A DNA stretch of 22,482 nt, taken from JAACEU01 sp043816165. GTDB taxonomy: Bacteria; Patescibacteriota; Gracilibacteria; UBA1369; LOWO2-01-FULL-3. The notes under the pieces are model-generated. The model searched no databases. It was not told the DNA's origin and saw only the letters and a list, made by a program, of their open reading frames with translations. This document shows, piece by piece, positions 6,798 through 13,634 of the stretch; position 1 is the first letter of the stretch, and each line of letters begins with the position of its first letter. Location of the stretch: NCBI GenBank assembly GCA_043816165.1, contig JBDRIE010000004.1, positions 1-22,482 of the forward strand, in the 5' to 3' direction. A program made the position numbers and the translations under genes.

Positions 6798-7943
6798 ATG
6801 CTAAACGCAAATAATAAAGCTGAAAAGGAAGAATACATAGCAGCTGCAATCACTGCAATAATAGTGATGTTATTTTTGACTGGGGCAGTTTGGGGATATT
6901 TCAAGATTGGTGGCGAGGACCCCTCTAAAATCAGCTTTGAATGCAGAATCTCTGCCGACGACCCCTATTTGAAAAAATATATTTCTAACTGTGATAAAGA
7001 GACCGATACCATAGCTCTAACAAGTCCTATGCATTCTGAATCTGCCAATATTTTTGCAACTATTGACAAGGAGAGTTTAATCAAAAGCTGCATCACAAGT
7101 CCTTGTACAGAGTCCTTTGATATTCAAAATGATTACGTATCCATCAATGCTACTGAGCCCGAAAAATCTTATGTCCTTATTTTCTCAAATACGCCCAACG
7201 AAGAAGACCTGAAAAAAGCTTTTTCTGACATTTTACAAAAGTCACCTCCTCAAATAAACGATCAATTCTTAGTAAGTTTAGCTAATGACCCATCCATGCC
7301 GCTAGCATTATCTTTTGAGTATGTTCCCCTAGAAATTAAAATAGTAAACAGTGACAAAAACCGCCACAAAATAGTTGAATTCAGCAGTGGGAAAGGCAAT
7401 TCAGAAACAGAGGAAAAATATGGGCTATTTGCTCAAACCTCAAAAACAATCCCTATATTTTCCAATACTGATTTTTACAGAGAAGTAAATACCTATATGG
7501 GTACTCTTGCCACCCAAAATGACACAGTTGCTTTCTACGACTTTCTTGAGACAGGAGTAAATACAGTAAATGCTGCAAGCACGGATGTCATTGCTCAAGT
7601 CCTTTTTATTATTGATGACAACGTCCAGTATCCAACAGTATATTCAGGTGGCCAATATAGCTATGGAATTGACGAAGAAAGCTGTCAAAAATGGCACTGG
7701 ATAGCAGATAGCCATAACAGAGAAGTAAATTCATGTAATGAAACCAAAGAAGAAGAAGACACGGTTAACTGCGGGAGCTATTATAACAGAAATTATGACA
7801 ACTATTTCTTTCTTAAATACAAAGGAAATAGGCTAGACTCCATAATGCCAAACATCAATTCTGACTTGTTAGATTTGCGAGAAGAAAGAGTTTGGGATAG
7901 TTGTAGTAGTGAGCTAGAAAGAATTGTCAATAAACTTACATAA
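6798..7943 (+). CDS. Single-pass membrane protein with cysteine-rich extracytoplasmic domain, unknown
   Basis: A 381-residue protein with one hydrophobic segment at about 13-35 and then a long hydrophilic region, presumably outside the cytoplasm. It has eight cysteines (49, 65, 98, 103, 296, 313, 325, 369), all after the membrane segment and even in number, which fits disulfide bonding. The middle (about 215-280) alternates helix and strand and includes VLFIIDDNVQYP, loosely like a Rossmann-type core, but no metal-site or catalytic motif is seen. It is first in a two-gene operon under a near-consensus promoter; the partner gene starts two bases after its stop. The membrane segment has no acidic residue, unlike the ion-channel helix of MotB/ZorB. 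Product unknown; a receptor or sensor half of a membrane complex is one possibility. Confidence 0.65.
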   Translation: MLNANNKAEKEEYIAAAITAIIVMLFLTGAVWGYFKIGGEDPSKISFECRISADDPYLKKYISNCDKETDTIALTSPMHSESANIFATIDKESLIKSCITSPCTESFDIQNDYVSINATEPEKSYVLIFSNTPNEEDLKKAFSDILQKSPPQINDQFLVSLANDPSMPLALSFEYVPLEIKIVNSDKNRHKIVEFSSGKGNSETEEKYGLFAQTSKTIPIFSNTDFYREVNTYMGTLATQNDTVAFYDFLETGVNTVNAASTDVIAQVLFIIDDNVQYPTVYSGGQYSYGIDEESCQKWHWIADSHNREVNSCNETKEEEDTVNCGSYYNRNYDNYFFLKYKGNRLDSIMPNINSDLLDLREERVWDSCSSELERIVNKLT

Positions 7944-7945
7944 TT

Positions 7946-9469
7946 ATGAACACCCTTTTGAACACCATAGTTGACTATAATTCTGCTATTTTGGCAGTAG
8001 GCACTATTGTTGCATTATTGTTAATAGCAACTTGGGCTTTTCTTTATTCGGATTTCGTTTATGGCTACAGGAATGGCTTACGTACAATAAAGCAACTTGG
8101 TAAGAATTTATGGGCACAGAGAGATGCTAACGCTAATGTAGCAACCCAAATGACTACTTTCACTGACGAAGTAGTCCATTTGTCTGTATCCAATAAATTG
8201 AGCTTCTATGATGAAAAAGTTGCAATACTTAATGAAAAATTAGAAAAGCTCAAAAGCTCAAAAGAGTCATGCGAAAAAGAGATAATGTCTCTATCAAGTA
8301 ATTTTGATAGCTCAATTCTAAAAATGAACCGTAACTTTGATGATTTGGGAAATATTGATATTGAAAACGACATAAATAATATTAAATCCACCTTTGAAGA
8401 TGAGTATATAATTAAGAAGAATGCGCTTGAAAATCATTTCACCGCCCTTAATGAGGAAATTGAAAAATGTAACAGCAAAATTAGAACCTTAACAGCAAAA
8501 ATTGAAGATTTGTCATTTCTAAACAGTAAACATTTAGAAAGTCTTGGCTCAAAATTCATTAAAAAGTTGAAAAAACTAAAATCCACATTGGTCATCATAT
8601 CATTATTTATAATGGAATTTTTTATGACATACATCAATTTCAAGGGAGTACTTGATGTATACGCCATGAACGACCCTATTTGGGCAATTATCCCTCCCCT
8701 AGCTGGCTTATTCTTCCCGATACTATTTATTGGTATTTTTGGAATAATAGTAGAATTTCACAAAAATCCTGGAATTGTGAAAAGAACTTTAGCCTACCTT
8801 GTGTTTTCCTTGAACGGAGTTTCCCTTCTTTTGGGAATAGGCTTATTCGTAATAGTTATGGTTGGAGATAATGTTGATTCATACACGAATATGATGTGGA
8901 GGTTGTTCCTATTCCCTGTCGTATTATTGACAGCCTGGCTTTTAAGTAAAGAAGGAACCCAAAACGATAGAAGAAGTGCTTTTGCTCAATACGATTTCTT
9001 ATTCGTAATTCCAGAATTATTAATATACGGGATGTTGCTAGTTATATTATATGTGTATAACTTTTTCTCACTTGCTGTCAAAAGTTTATCTTTACATATG
9101 TGTCTCTGGGCATCTAAGAGTGAGAAAAATAGAACAAATAAACAAAAGGTTGTACGTAACACCGAGCTAGAACAATTTCGTGCTCAATATATTGATAATT
9201 TAGCAAAAATCTTTGAGCAAGAGGGTCCACGTGAAATATTGCTTCAAAAGATTGATGACTTGAAAAAGGGGCTACTAAAGGATCTGGGGGAATTAACAAA
9301 TGCGGCTTCTAAAACAGTCAACCACCTAACGAAGAAAATTGATAAAAGAATAAAGAAAATCTCTTCAGCCATAAACAAATACAGAAAACACAAACTTGAT
9401 ATGATTGATGGCGTACACTTGGCGACCAAGCGTTTTAAGATTCGAAAATCGGAAACACCTGTAGCTTAA
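7946..9469 (+). CDS. Polytopic membrane protein with long coiled coil, unknown
   Basis: A 507-residue protein. A first membrane helix is at about 11-34, then an extended charged coiled-coil region at about 85-205 (for example EKVAILNEKLEKLKSSKESC), then five hydrophobic segments at about 213-234, 244-270, 281-306, 318-334 and 351-376, and a basic helical tail (about 400-507, ending KRFKIRKSETPVA). No family is recognised. The topology, a stalk-like coil inserted between a first helix and a membrane bundle, is unusual. It begins two bases after the 381-aa gene, so the two are co-expressed and probably form a complex. Its stop codon overlaps the stop of the convergent nuclease gene (shared TTAA at 9466-9469), so the junction has no terminator. 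Confidence 0.65.
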   Translation: MNTLLNTIVDYNSAILAVGTIVALLLIATWAFLYSDFVYGYRNGLRTIKQLGKNLWAQRDANANVATQMTTFTDEVVHLSVSNKLSFYDEKVAILNEKLEKLKSSKESCEKEIMSLSSNFDSSILKMNRNFDDLGNIDIENDINNIKSTFEDEYIIKKNALENHFTALNEEIEKCNSKIRTLTAKIEDLSFLNSKHLESLGSKFIKKLKKLKSTLVIISLFIMEFFMTYINFKGVLDVYAMNDPIWAIIPPLAGLFFPILFIGIFGIIVEFHKNPGIVKRTLAYLVFSLNGVSLLLGIGLFVIVMVGDNVDSYTNMMWRLFLFPVVLLTAWLLSKEGTQNDRRSAFAQYDFLFVIPELLIYGMLLVILYVYNFFSLAVKSLSLHMCLWASKSEKNRTNKQKVVRNTELEQFRAQYIDNLAKIFEQEGPREILLQKIDDLKKGLLKDLGELTNAASKTVNHLTKKIDKRIKKISSAINKYRKHKLDMIDGVHLATKRFKIRKSETPVA

Positions 9470-10437
9470 TTGCATAGACTTTCGCAAGGTACTCCGTCCT
9501 TGTCTCTATCTAAACCACCCTTTCCACAAGTATGCAGATAATAATACGCTTCATCACAAGATGTCATGTCGCCACAATTTTTTGAAACGCTACACGAGTA
9601 ACTGGACGTTTCTGGCATTGGCTCTGGTTCTGGCGTTGGAGCAACTACAACTTCCGCTTCCTCCCCATAATCACAAACACCTGAAGCCCAAAGGCCCATT
9701 CCGTTCAATTCTGCCTGTTTCTCAGCCTCAATAAACTCTACCTGATATTTGTAAGGAAGATTATAGGTGTACTCAAATGCATACCCCTCTTCAATTAACA
9801 TTTTGTTAAAATTAACATCATTTTCTAAAAACACATATCTCAATATTCTCCCGTACTTATCCACATTCCCCTGAGAATCATCAATTTCAAGTCTAACAAT
9901 CTTGCCCGAAAGGGTATCCTTTGCAAAAGTAGAAGCCTCTTGACCAAAACATTCCACAGGTTTACTGGGATGGACAGTTTCTGGAGTATCAACTCCAATT
10001 AAACGAATTCTAACCTTATTCCCTTCAATCATTACGTCTAAAGTATCACCATCAACTACATTCACGACTTCAAAAGTCCCCTCGCTCTCAGTAACACTTT
10101 CAGGCAAATCATCCTCTTCCAAATTTGTCACCTCCGTAACAGCCCGTCCTCCCTTTACTGTATCTCGTATTGGATTTTCAGGTTCTGCATTAAAGCCAAT
10201 CGAAAGGAAACCCAAAAGAAGCATGCCAACAGTTATTGCGACCCTATATTCAAACACCTTTGGCCCTGCTTTACTAAAAAAATACTTCTTAGATACAGGA
10301 AGAATCAACAATGCTGATGCTACCAACAGTATGGAAGAAACATAGTAGGTATTGGAGAATTGAACCAACCCAATGAGCAGCAAAACAACTCCTACAAACC
10401 AATAGAACACATTCAGAATTAGATTCTTCATTAACAT
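9466..10437 (-). CDS. Membrane-anchored thermonuclease (SNase) with C-terminal Excalibur domain
   Basis: A calcium-dependent nuclease of the staphylococcal nuclease fold that would cut DNA or RNA outside the cytoplasm. Three hydrophobic segments occur at about 9-25, 32-49 and 67-83. The SNase domain (about 120-255) keeps the key residues: D131 in VVDGDT, R145, D150, T151 and E153 in RLIGVDTPE, and R197 in YGRILRYV, matching D21, R35, D40, T41, E43 and R87 of the staphylococcal enzyme. A proline/glutamate linker leads to an Excalibur calcium-binding domain (about 282-323) with the DRDKDGVPCE signature and paired cysteines. A second ATG (10431) is an equally possible start. It follows the sunset-domain lipoprotein by seven bases, so the two form an operon. 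Confidence 0.93.
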   Translation of the reverse strand: MLMKNLILNVFYWFVGVVLLLIGLVQFSNTYYVSSILLVASALLILPVSKKYFFSKAGPKVFEYRVAITVGMLLLGFLSIGFNAEPENPIRDTVKGGRAVTEVTNLEEDDLPESVTESEGTFEVVNVVDGDTLDVMIEGNKVRIRLIGVDTPETVHPSKPVECFGQEASTFAKDTLSGKIVRLEIDDSQGNVDKYGRILRYVFLENDVNFNKMLIEEGYAFEYTYNLPYKYQVEFIEAEKQAELNGMGLWASGVCDYGEEAEVVVAPTPEPEPMPETSSYSCSVSKNCGDMTSCDEAYYYLHTCGKGGLDRDKDGVPCESLCN

Positions 10438-10444
10438 TTAAGTT

Positions 10445-10711
10445 TTAAGGACAATTATATGCCTTCCTCCAGCCCGCATCTCTAGCATCAGCTTCACTAC
10501 AAAACCATTTCTCTCCTTTCTCGGTGCTAATCACTGTCCTATCATAACTTGTACACCCTGGGACATGATAAATCTTCTCACCACTTGAGCTAATATTTCC
10601 TTTTATGTCACAATCTTCTTCATCATAAACATACCCACCAGAATCATAATTATTCGAACACCCGCTAAAAACACTCAGAGTTAGTATAAAAACAATCAAT
10701 AAGTTCTTCAT
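10445..10711 (-). CDS. Small lipoprotein with a sunset-type domain
   Basis: An 88-residue protein. A lipoprotein signal (MKNLLIVFILTLSVFSGC) puts the lipidated cysteine at residue 18. The mature part holds a compact motif, CDIKGNIS then GEKIYHVPGC, YDRTVI, GEKWFCSEADARDAGWRKA, that I recognise as the domain NCBI names sunset, often found beside or fused to SNase-type nucleases. Here it lies seven bases upstream of just such a nuclease. The start was moved from an open-frame start at 10819 to ATG10711, because the signal peptide begins there and the upstream codons are a relic of an integrase gene. The domain's role is unknown; surface binding of DNA or cell wall is a guess. Confidence 0.82.
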   Translation of the reverse strand: MKNLLIVFILTLSVFSGCSNNYDSGGYVYDEEDCDIKGNISSSGEKIYHVPGCTSYDRTVISTEKGEKWFCSEADARDAGWRKAYNCP

Positions 10712-10720
10712 AATAAAGTT

Positions 10721-10819
10721 TAAAAGGTGTTTCATCACCTGCTTCTGCAAGCGATTCACCAGTATTGTAGCCGCCTTTGTGCCATTATGTCCAAGGATAT
10801 TTAATGATTTTTTAATCAA
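10721..10819 (-). pseudogene. Decayed 3' end of a tyrosine integrase gene
   Basis: Translated on the minus strand, this segment reads LNILGHNGTKAATIL, then LQKQVMKHLLN. The end of the second integrase reads LSKMLGHSDIKTTTIYL, then LQEQVMKHPLN. The DNA also aligns (with 12592 onward), including a 14-base identical run GTTTCATCACCTGC, with a gap of about nine bases that removes the catalytic tyrosine region. In both places a small lipoprotein gene starts a few bases downstream of the integrase end. This is a fragment, not a gene: it marks a lost integrase of a related element. Confidence 0.8.
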
Positions 10820-10834
10820 AATTTAATGTCTGTG

Positions 10835-10843
10835 TGCTATAAC
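10835..10843 (+). promoter_or_regulatory. Extended -10 promoter placed for a leaderless transcript
   Basis: TGC followed by TATAAC (10838-10843), with only seven bases before ATG10851, so transcription would start at or next to the start codon. No clear -35. lspA and aroE have the same arrangement. Confidence 0.5.
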
Positions 10844-10850
10844 AGATGGC

Positions 10851-10985
10851 ATGACAGAAGAAGAGGCTAAAGAATGGGATAATGCTTTACTAGATTTGGT
10901 GAACAAGGGACTTATTGAATATGTTGAGAATGGTGGAGAAAGTGGTTTTAGAATCAAAAACTGTGTAAAATTTAGCAGACAGTAA
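10851..10985 (+). CDS. 44-aa acidic small protein
   Basis: A short gene: MTEEEAKEWDNALLDLVNKG, then LIEYVENGG and FRIKNCVKFSRQ. The acidic helix followed by strand-like segments resembles the tail of a small winged-helix or regulatory protein, but no family is recognised. Support is an extended -10 seven bases before the ATG and a same-strand neighbour nine bases after its stop, suggesting a three-gene unit with the 78-aa and 124-aa proteins. It could also be a chance open frame. Confidence 0.45.
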   Translation: MTEEEAKEWDNALLDLVNKGLIEYVENGGESGFRIKNCVKFSRQ

Positions 10986-10993
10986 TAATTACA

Positions 10994-11230
10994 ATGAAAA
11001 ATACAATTTCACATCTAAAAACAAAAGTTTGGTACAGATTTCTTAAAGTGCTCTACGTAACAACATTCTCAGTAACCGTGCTGCTTGTCTTGGTCTTAAG
11101 ATTTGATAAATCAGGTTTTGAGAATCCATTTAAATATCTCCTATTGGTAGCTATTGTTACTCTCGTATTTTACATAATTCGTGGAACTTTCTATTACATT
11201 GCTATCGGAAAATTCAATCCAAAAAAATAA
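10994..11230 (+). CDS. Small two-helix membrane protein
   Basis: 78 residues with a basic N-terminus (HLKTKVWYRFLK) and two hydrophobic segments at about 20-37 and 48-72, ending FNPKK, so both ends are probably cytoplasmic. No family recognised. It lies nine bases after the 44-aa gene and four bases before the next lipoprotein, consistent with a small operon reading rightward. It may assist or protect against a neighbouring exported protein, but nothing in the sequence shows this. Confidence 0.55.
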   Translation: MKNTISHLKTKVWYRFLKVLYVTTFSVTVLLVLVLRFDKSGFENPFKYLLLVAIVTLVFYIIRGTFYYIAIGKFNPKK

Positions 11231-11234
11231 CACT

Positions 11235-11609
11235 ATGAAAAAAATTCTAATCATCCTCATCGTCTTGTTAATATTTCCTGGCTGTATAAGCTATGAACAG
11301 AATACGTCAGAGAATGAAGAAGCTAGTTATTTCGAAAAAAACAAAGATTGCTACAGTTATGCAGAAGAATTGCGTAAAAAGTATGAATGGAGCAGGGATG
11401 GTGTTATTAGTACGGTAGAAAGTGTTTTCTATAGCCCAAAGGTCGACTCTTGTCTCTACCTATACGTATGGAGCGGGGTTGGTGTAGATGTTCCAATAAT
11501 AGTGGATAGCGAACTTATAGACGTTTTTACAAACGAAACAATACTAAAATCCAACAAATTTGTTTCAGAATTTCAAGATGAGATTAAAGAATTAGGTTAT
11601 ATGCCTTAA
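11235..11609 (+). CDS. Small lipoprotein, unknown
   Basis: 124 residues. The signal peptide MKKILIILIVLLIFPGC gives a lipidated cysteine at residue 17. The mature domain is acidic, with a CYSYAEELRKKYEW segment, two further cysteines and a late VPIIVDSELIDVF strand. No family recognised. The ATG at 11235 was chosen over an in-frame ATG at 11181 because the signal peptide starts exactly there and the preceding gene ends at 11230. No terminator is visible after the stop. Confidence 0.65.
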   Translation: MKKILIILIVLLIFPGCISYEQNTSENEEASYFEKNKDCYSYAEELRKKYEWSRDGVISTVESVFYSPKVDSCLYLYVWSGVGVDVPIIVDSELIDVFTNETILKSNKFVSEFQDEIKELGYMP

Positions 11610-11911
11610 CGAAGTTGCTACAACGAACGATCTTGCCCGACAACGACTCTTACTTTCTCATTGCATACGTAGTGGGTAAATATAAACTTCCTATCTTCAA
11701 TTTAGAGGTCGCCACGGATTCAGGCGGAAAGGGAAAGATGCAACTAGTGCCAACCTGATGACAAGTAATAACGAAACGGAATACACAAAGGATATGTGAA
11801 CAGAATCATAGGATATCATAGATTTACTACAGCTTGTGAACAAGAGACCTTGCAATTAAGGATATGAACCATCAGCCTATTAGGCAGTGGGTTGTTTGAA
11901 AAGTAAAAAAA
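11610..11911. other. Intergenic gap between convergent genes, with a possible gene relic
   Basis: No intact gene. On the plus strand 11615-11758 is open without an ATG and reads like protein (NDSYFLIAYVVGKYKLPIFN, then LEVATDSGGKGKMQ), perhaps a decayed gene. The segment is less AT-rich than the flanking genes. A short palindrome (11875-11885, GCCTATTAGGC) lies 27 bases before the end of the minus-strand gene but has no T-run, so it is not a normal terminator. Confidence 0.3.
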
Positions 11912-12319
11912 TCAATTCGAATACAATTTAAAGCATTCATCTTTTTCATCTGACAAATCTAATTTAATTTCATCCCTGGATTCCGCGTTGACGGTCATGC
12001 AAGCGAAATTATTCCGACAATCAGGCTCCTCAGCCTTTTGAAATAAAAACTCTTGTAATTCTCCGTATCTCCACTCGGCCTCTTCTAGACATTCATTGAG
12101 CTTAATTGTTTTTTGTTGTCTAGCTTGTTTCGCCTCATTTTGTGCTTCCAGCTCAACAAGAGAGTCTTTCTCCCTTGCCTCAACCTCTTGTTTTTGTAGT
12201 TCTAATTGTTCCCTATGAAAATTTGGCAAAGTATACAAAAGATAATACGTGATAAGGAGTACAACAAATATGAGTAAAACGAGGATCAACTGGTGGAAAT
12301 ATTTCTTGATTATATTCAT
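11912..12319 (-). CDS. Single-pass membrane protein with short coiled coil
   Basis: 135 residues. One hydrophobic segment at about 10-30 (LILVLLIFVVLLITYYLLY) follows a short basic start, then a charged coiled-coil stretch (about 36-75, EQLELQKQEVEAREKDS and QNEAKQARQQK), then a small domain with four cysteines (residues 77, 99, 106 and 129). No family recognised. It starts nine bases after the 84-aa lipoprotein and is the last gene of the unit that begins with the second integrase. Confidence 0.6.
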   Translation of the reverse strand: MNIIKKYFHQLILVLLIFVVLLITYYLLYTLPNFHREQLELQKQEVEAREKDSLVELEAQNEAKQARQQKTIKLNECLEEAEWRYGELQEFLFQKAEEPDCRNNFACMTVNAESRDEIKLDLSDEKDECFKLYSN

Positions 12320-12328
12320 GATGAATTG

Positions 12329-12583
12329 TTAATAACCTTTGGTATAAGCCCTACAACCTTCAATGAAAGATTGTGAATTCCCGCCACAGTTATCAGGATC
12401 ACTTATTTCTTTATCTTTCGCCCATTCATAACCCGCATAATGTCCAGTTCCAGAGGAATAGGGATTGCCAATTTTAACTTCCTCCATACCTTCATCAATA
12501 TAGTAATCTTCAGAGCTCTGTGATAAGCATCCAGAAACAAATAGCACTAGAATGATGAGAGATAAAGATAGTATTTTTTTCAT
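12329..12583 (-). CDS. Small lipoprotein with a conserved GYEWA...CGGNSQSF module
   Basis: 84 residues. The signal peptide MKKILSLSLIILVLFVSGC gives a lipidated cysteine at 19. The mature end carries AGYEWAKDKEISDPDNCGG and NSQSFIEGCRAYTKG, a short two-cysteine module I recognise from the ends of many secreted bacterial proteins; its function is not established. Five bases separate its ATG from the integrase stop, so it rides on the integrase transcript. The decayed integrase end at 10721 is likewise followed by a lipoprotein gene. Confidence 0.75.
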   Translation of the reverse strand: MKKILSLSLIILVLFVSGCLSQSSEDYYIDEGMEEVKIGNPYSSGTGHYAGYEWAKDKEISDPDNCGGNSQSFIEGCRAYTKGY

Positions 12584-12588
12584 AACAA

Positions 12589-13488
12589 CTAATTTAAAGG
12601 ATGTTTCATCACCTGCTCTTGCAAATGGCTCACAGAAGCAGACAAGTAGATTGTAGTCGTCTTTATATCCGAATGTCCAAGCATTTTTGATAATGCGTAA
12701 ATATCACATCCACCCTCCAACATCAGCGTCGCAAACGTATGCCGCAACTTATGAGGAGAAAAATTAATACCAGTAAGCTTTCTAATCTTAGCGACAACAT
12801 TCTTAAGTCCGCTATAAGTGAAAGGAACATCTCCACGAATTGAAGTGAAAAAATACACAGAATCGCGTCCCAAGCGCGTCCTGTCACGCAGGTATTCACG
12901 CAATAGCCTCTTTAAAGCTCCACAAATAGGCACAACCCTGTCTTTTCCTCCCTTTCCATGATTTACATGAATCAGATTGTTAATTAAATCCACTTCATGA
13001 AGCTTCAAATGTAATACCTCGTTTGCCCTTAATCCTGCATACAACATCACAGCAAAAATAGCCTGATTTCTGTAGCGCTCATGTCTATAAGTGTATTTTA
13101 CGTTAAAAGAGTACTCCATAAGCCTTAGCGCCTCTTGTTTCGTAATGGATTTCGGCAGCTTTTTATCTAGCTTTGGCTTCTCAATATCATCCAAAGGATT
13201 GACGTGCAGATGGCCCCTACCAACACACCACTTGAAGAACGACTTCAGCCCTTTGTGGTAGTAAATAAACGTCTCTGGGGTCCACTTGCGCTCTATCCTT
13301 CCATTGTACAGAAAGTCCCTTATTCGTTCCGAGGTGAAATCTTGCAATTCAACAAATTTTCCACCGTAATGCTTCAACAACACTTTCAAACTAACCTTAT
13401 ACCAACTGATAGTGGCAGGACTAAAGTTCTTGATGAATCGAGCTTCATCACAGAACTGTTCGTGTAGATCTTTAATATTCATTTTCAT
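12589..13488 (-). CDS. Tyrosine recombinase/integrase next to tRNA-Thr (second copy)
   Basis: A 299-residue site-specific recombinase with a full catalytic set: R154 (YAGLR), K182 (GKGGKDR), H246 and R249 (PHKLRHTF), H272 (LGHS) and Y281 (TIYL), and an N-terminal core-binding domain (about 5-100). It starts 71 bases inside the 3' end of tRNA-Thr, the typical place for the integrase of an element that uses this tRNA as attB, so it is the likeliest integrase for the present junctions. It is related to, but clearly diverged from, the first integrase (3993-4880). A nearby -10-like TATAGT (13505-13500) may serve it. The 84-aa lipoprotein and the coiled-coil membrane protein follow on the same transcript. 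Confidence 0.95.
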   Translation of the reverse strand: MKMNIKDLHEQFCDEARFIKNFSPATISWYKVSLKVLLKHYGGKFVELQDFTSERIRDFLYNGRIERKWTPETFIYYHKGLKSFFKWCVGRGHLHVNPLDDIEKPKLDKKLPKSITKQEALRLMEYSFNVKYTYRHERYRNQAIFAVMLYAGLRANEVLHLKLHEVDLINNLIHVNHGKGGKDRVVPICGALKRLLREYLRDRTRLGRDSVYFFTSIRGDVPFTYSGLKNVVAKIRKLTGINFSPHKLRHTFATLMLEGGCDIYALSKMLGHSDIKTTTIYLSASVSHLQEQVMKHPLN

Positions 13489-13519
13489 AATAGCCGATGA
13501 CTATAAGCCTTTGGCTATT
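13489..13519. repeat. Inverted repeat at the integrase start, possible arm site
   Basis: AATAGCC (13489-13495) and GGCTATT (13513-13519) form a perfect 7-bp inverted repeat around the predicted integrase promoter; a smaller AGCC/GGCT pair is nested inside. Such repeats near an attachment site may bind integrase arms or a regulator. ATAGCC also appears beside the other end, at 2702-2707. Confidence 0.4.
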
Positions 13520-13558
13520 GGTCGTGGGGACCCTTCAAATTCGAGGTTCTTGGCTTTC

Positions 13559-13606
13559 TGGAGCCACCAGTCGGAATCGAACCGACGACCTCTCGCTTAC
13601 GAAGCG
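13559..13606 (-). repeat. Attachment site within tRNA-Thr (right end of element)
   Basis: Direct repeat of 2648-2695. The identical 20-base core is 13587-13606, spanning the anticodon stem-loop and variable region. Outside the core the T-stem differs between copies by base-pair-preserving changes. Confidence 0.85.
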
Positions 13607-13634
13607 ATTGCTCTACCAGCTGAGCTATGGTGGC
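13559..13634 (-). tRNA. tRNA-Thr (anticodon CGT), CCA encoded
   Basis: 76 bases including CCA fold into a full cloverleaf on the minus strand: a perfect 7-bp acceptor stem (GCCACCA with TGGTGGC), D-stem GCTC/GAGC, anticodon loop TTCGTAA with anticodon CGT, T-stem GTCGG/CCGAC with loop TTCGATT, discriminator T, then CCA. The top pair of the anticodon stem is an A-G mismatch. The gene is the integration target of the element. Its 3' half, from the anticodon stem on, was probably supplied by the element, since a different T-stem version is found at 2648-2695. Confidence 0.95.

Larger units (their letters stand above)
2676..13606. mobile_element. Integrated element of about 10.9 kb at tRNA-Thr(CGT) with two tyrosine recombinases
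   Basis: Bounded by the 20-base direct repeat of tRNA-Thr sequence (2676-2695 and 13587-13606). An integrase gene starts 71 bases from the intact tRNA end and reads inward, the usual layout for tRNA-targeting integrative elements. Contents are a second integrase, a replisome-organizer-like protein, Fic, a thermonuclease, lipoproteins and unknown membrane proteins. No capsid, terminase or conjugation gene is recognised. Base composition shifts: hand-counting one 60-base line gives 20 G+C at 7201-7260 against 33 at 17101-17160. It could be a replicative integrative plasmid, a phage satellite, or a composite of two elements; a third, decayed integrase end at 10721-10819 favours a composite. Confidence 0.8.

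Noticed and set aside
6798..9469. Zorya/MotAB-type proton-driven stator pair, from the single-pass plus polytopic coiled-coil layout
   Set aside because: The single-pass protein has no acidic residue in its membrane helix and no OmpA-like peptidoglycan-binding motif, and no MotA/ExbB signature is seen in the other protein.
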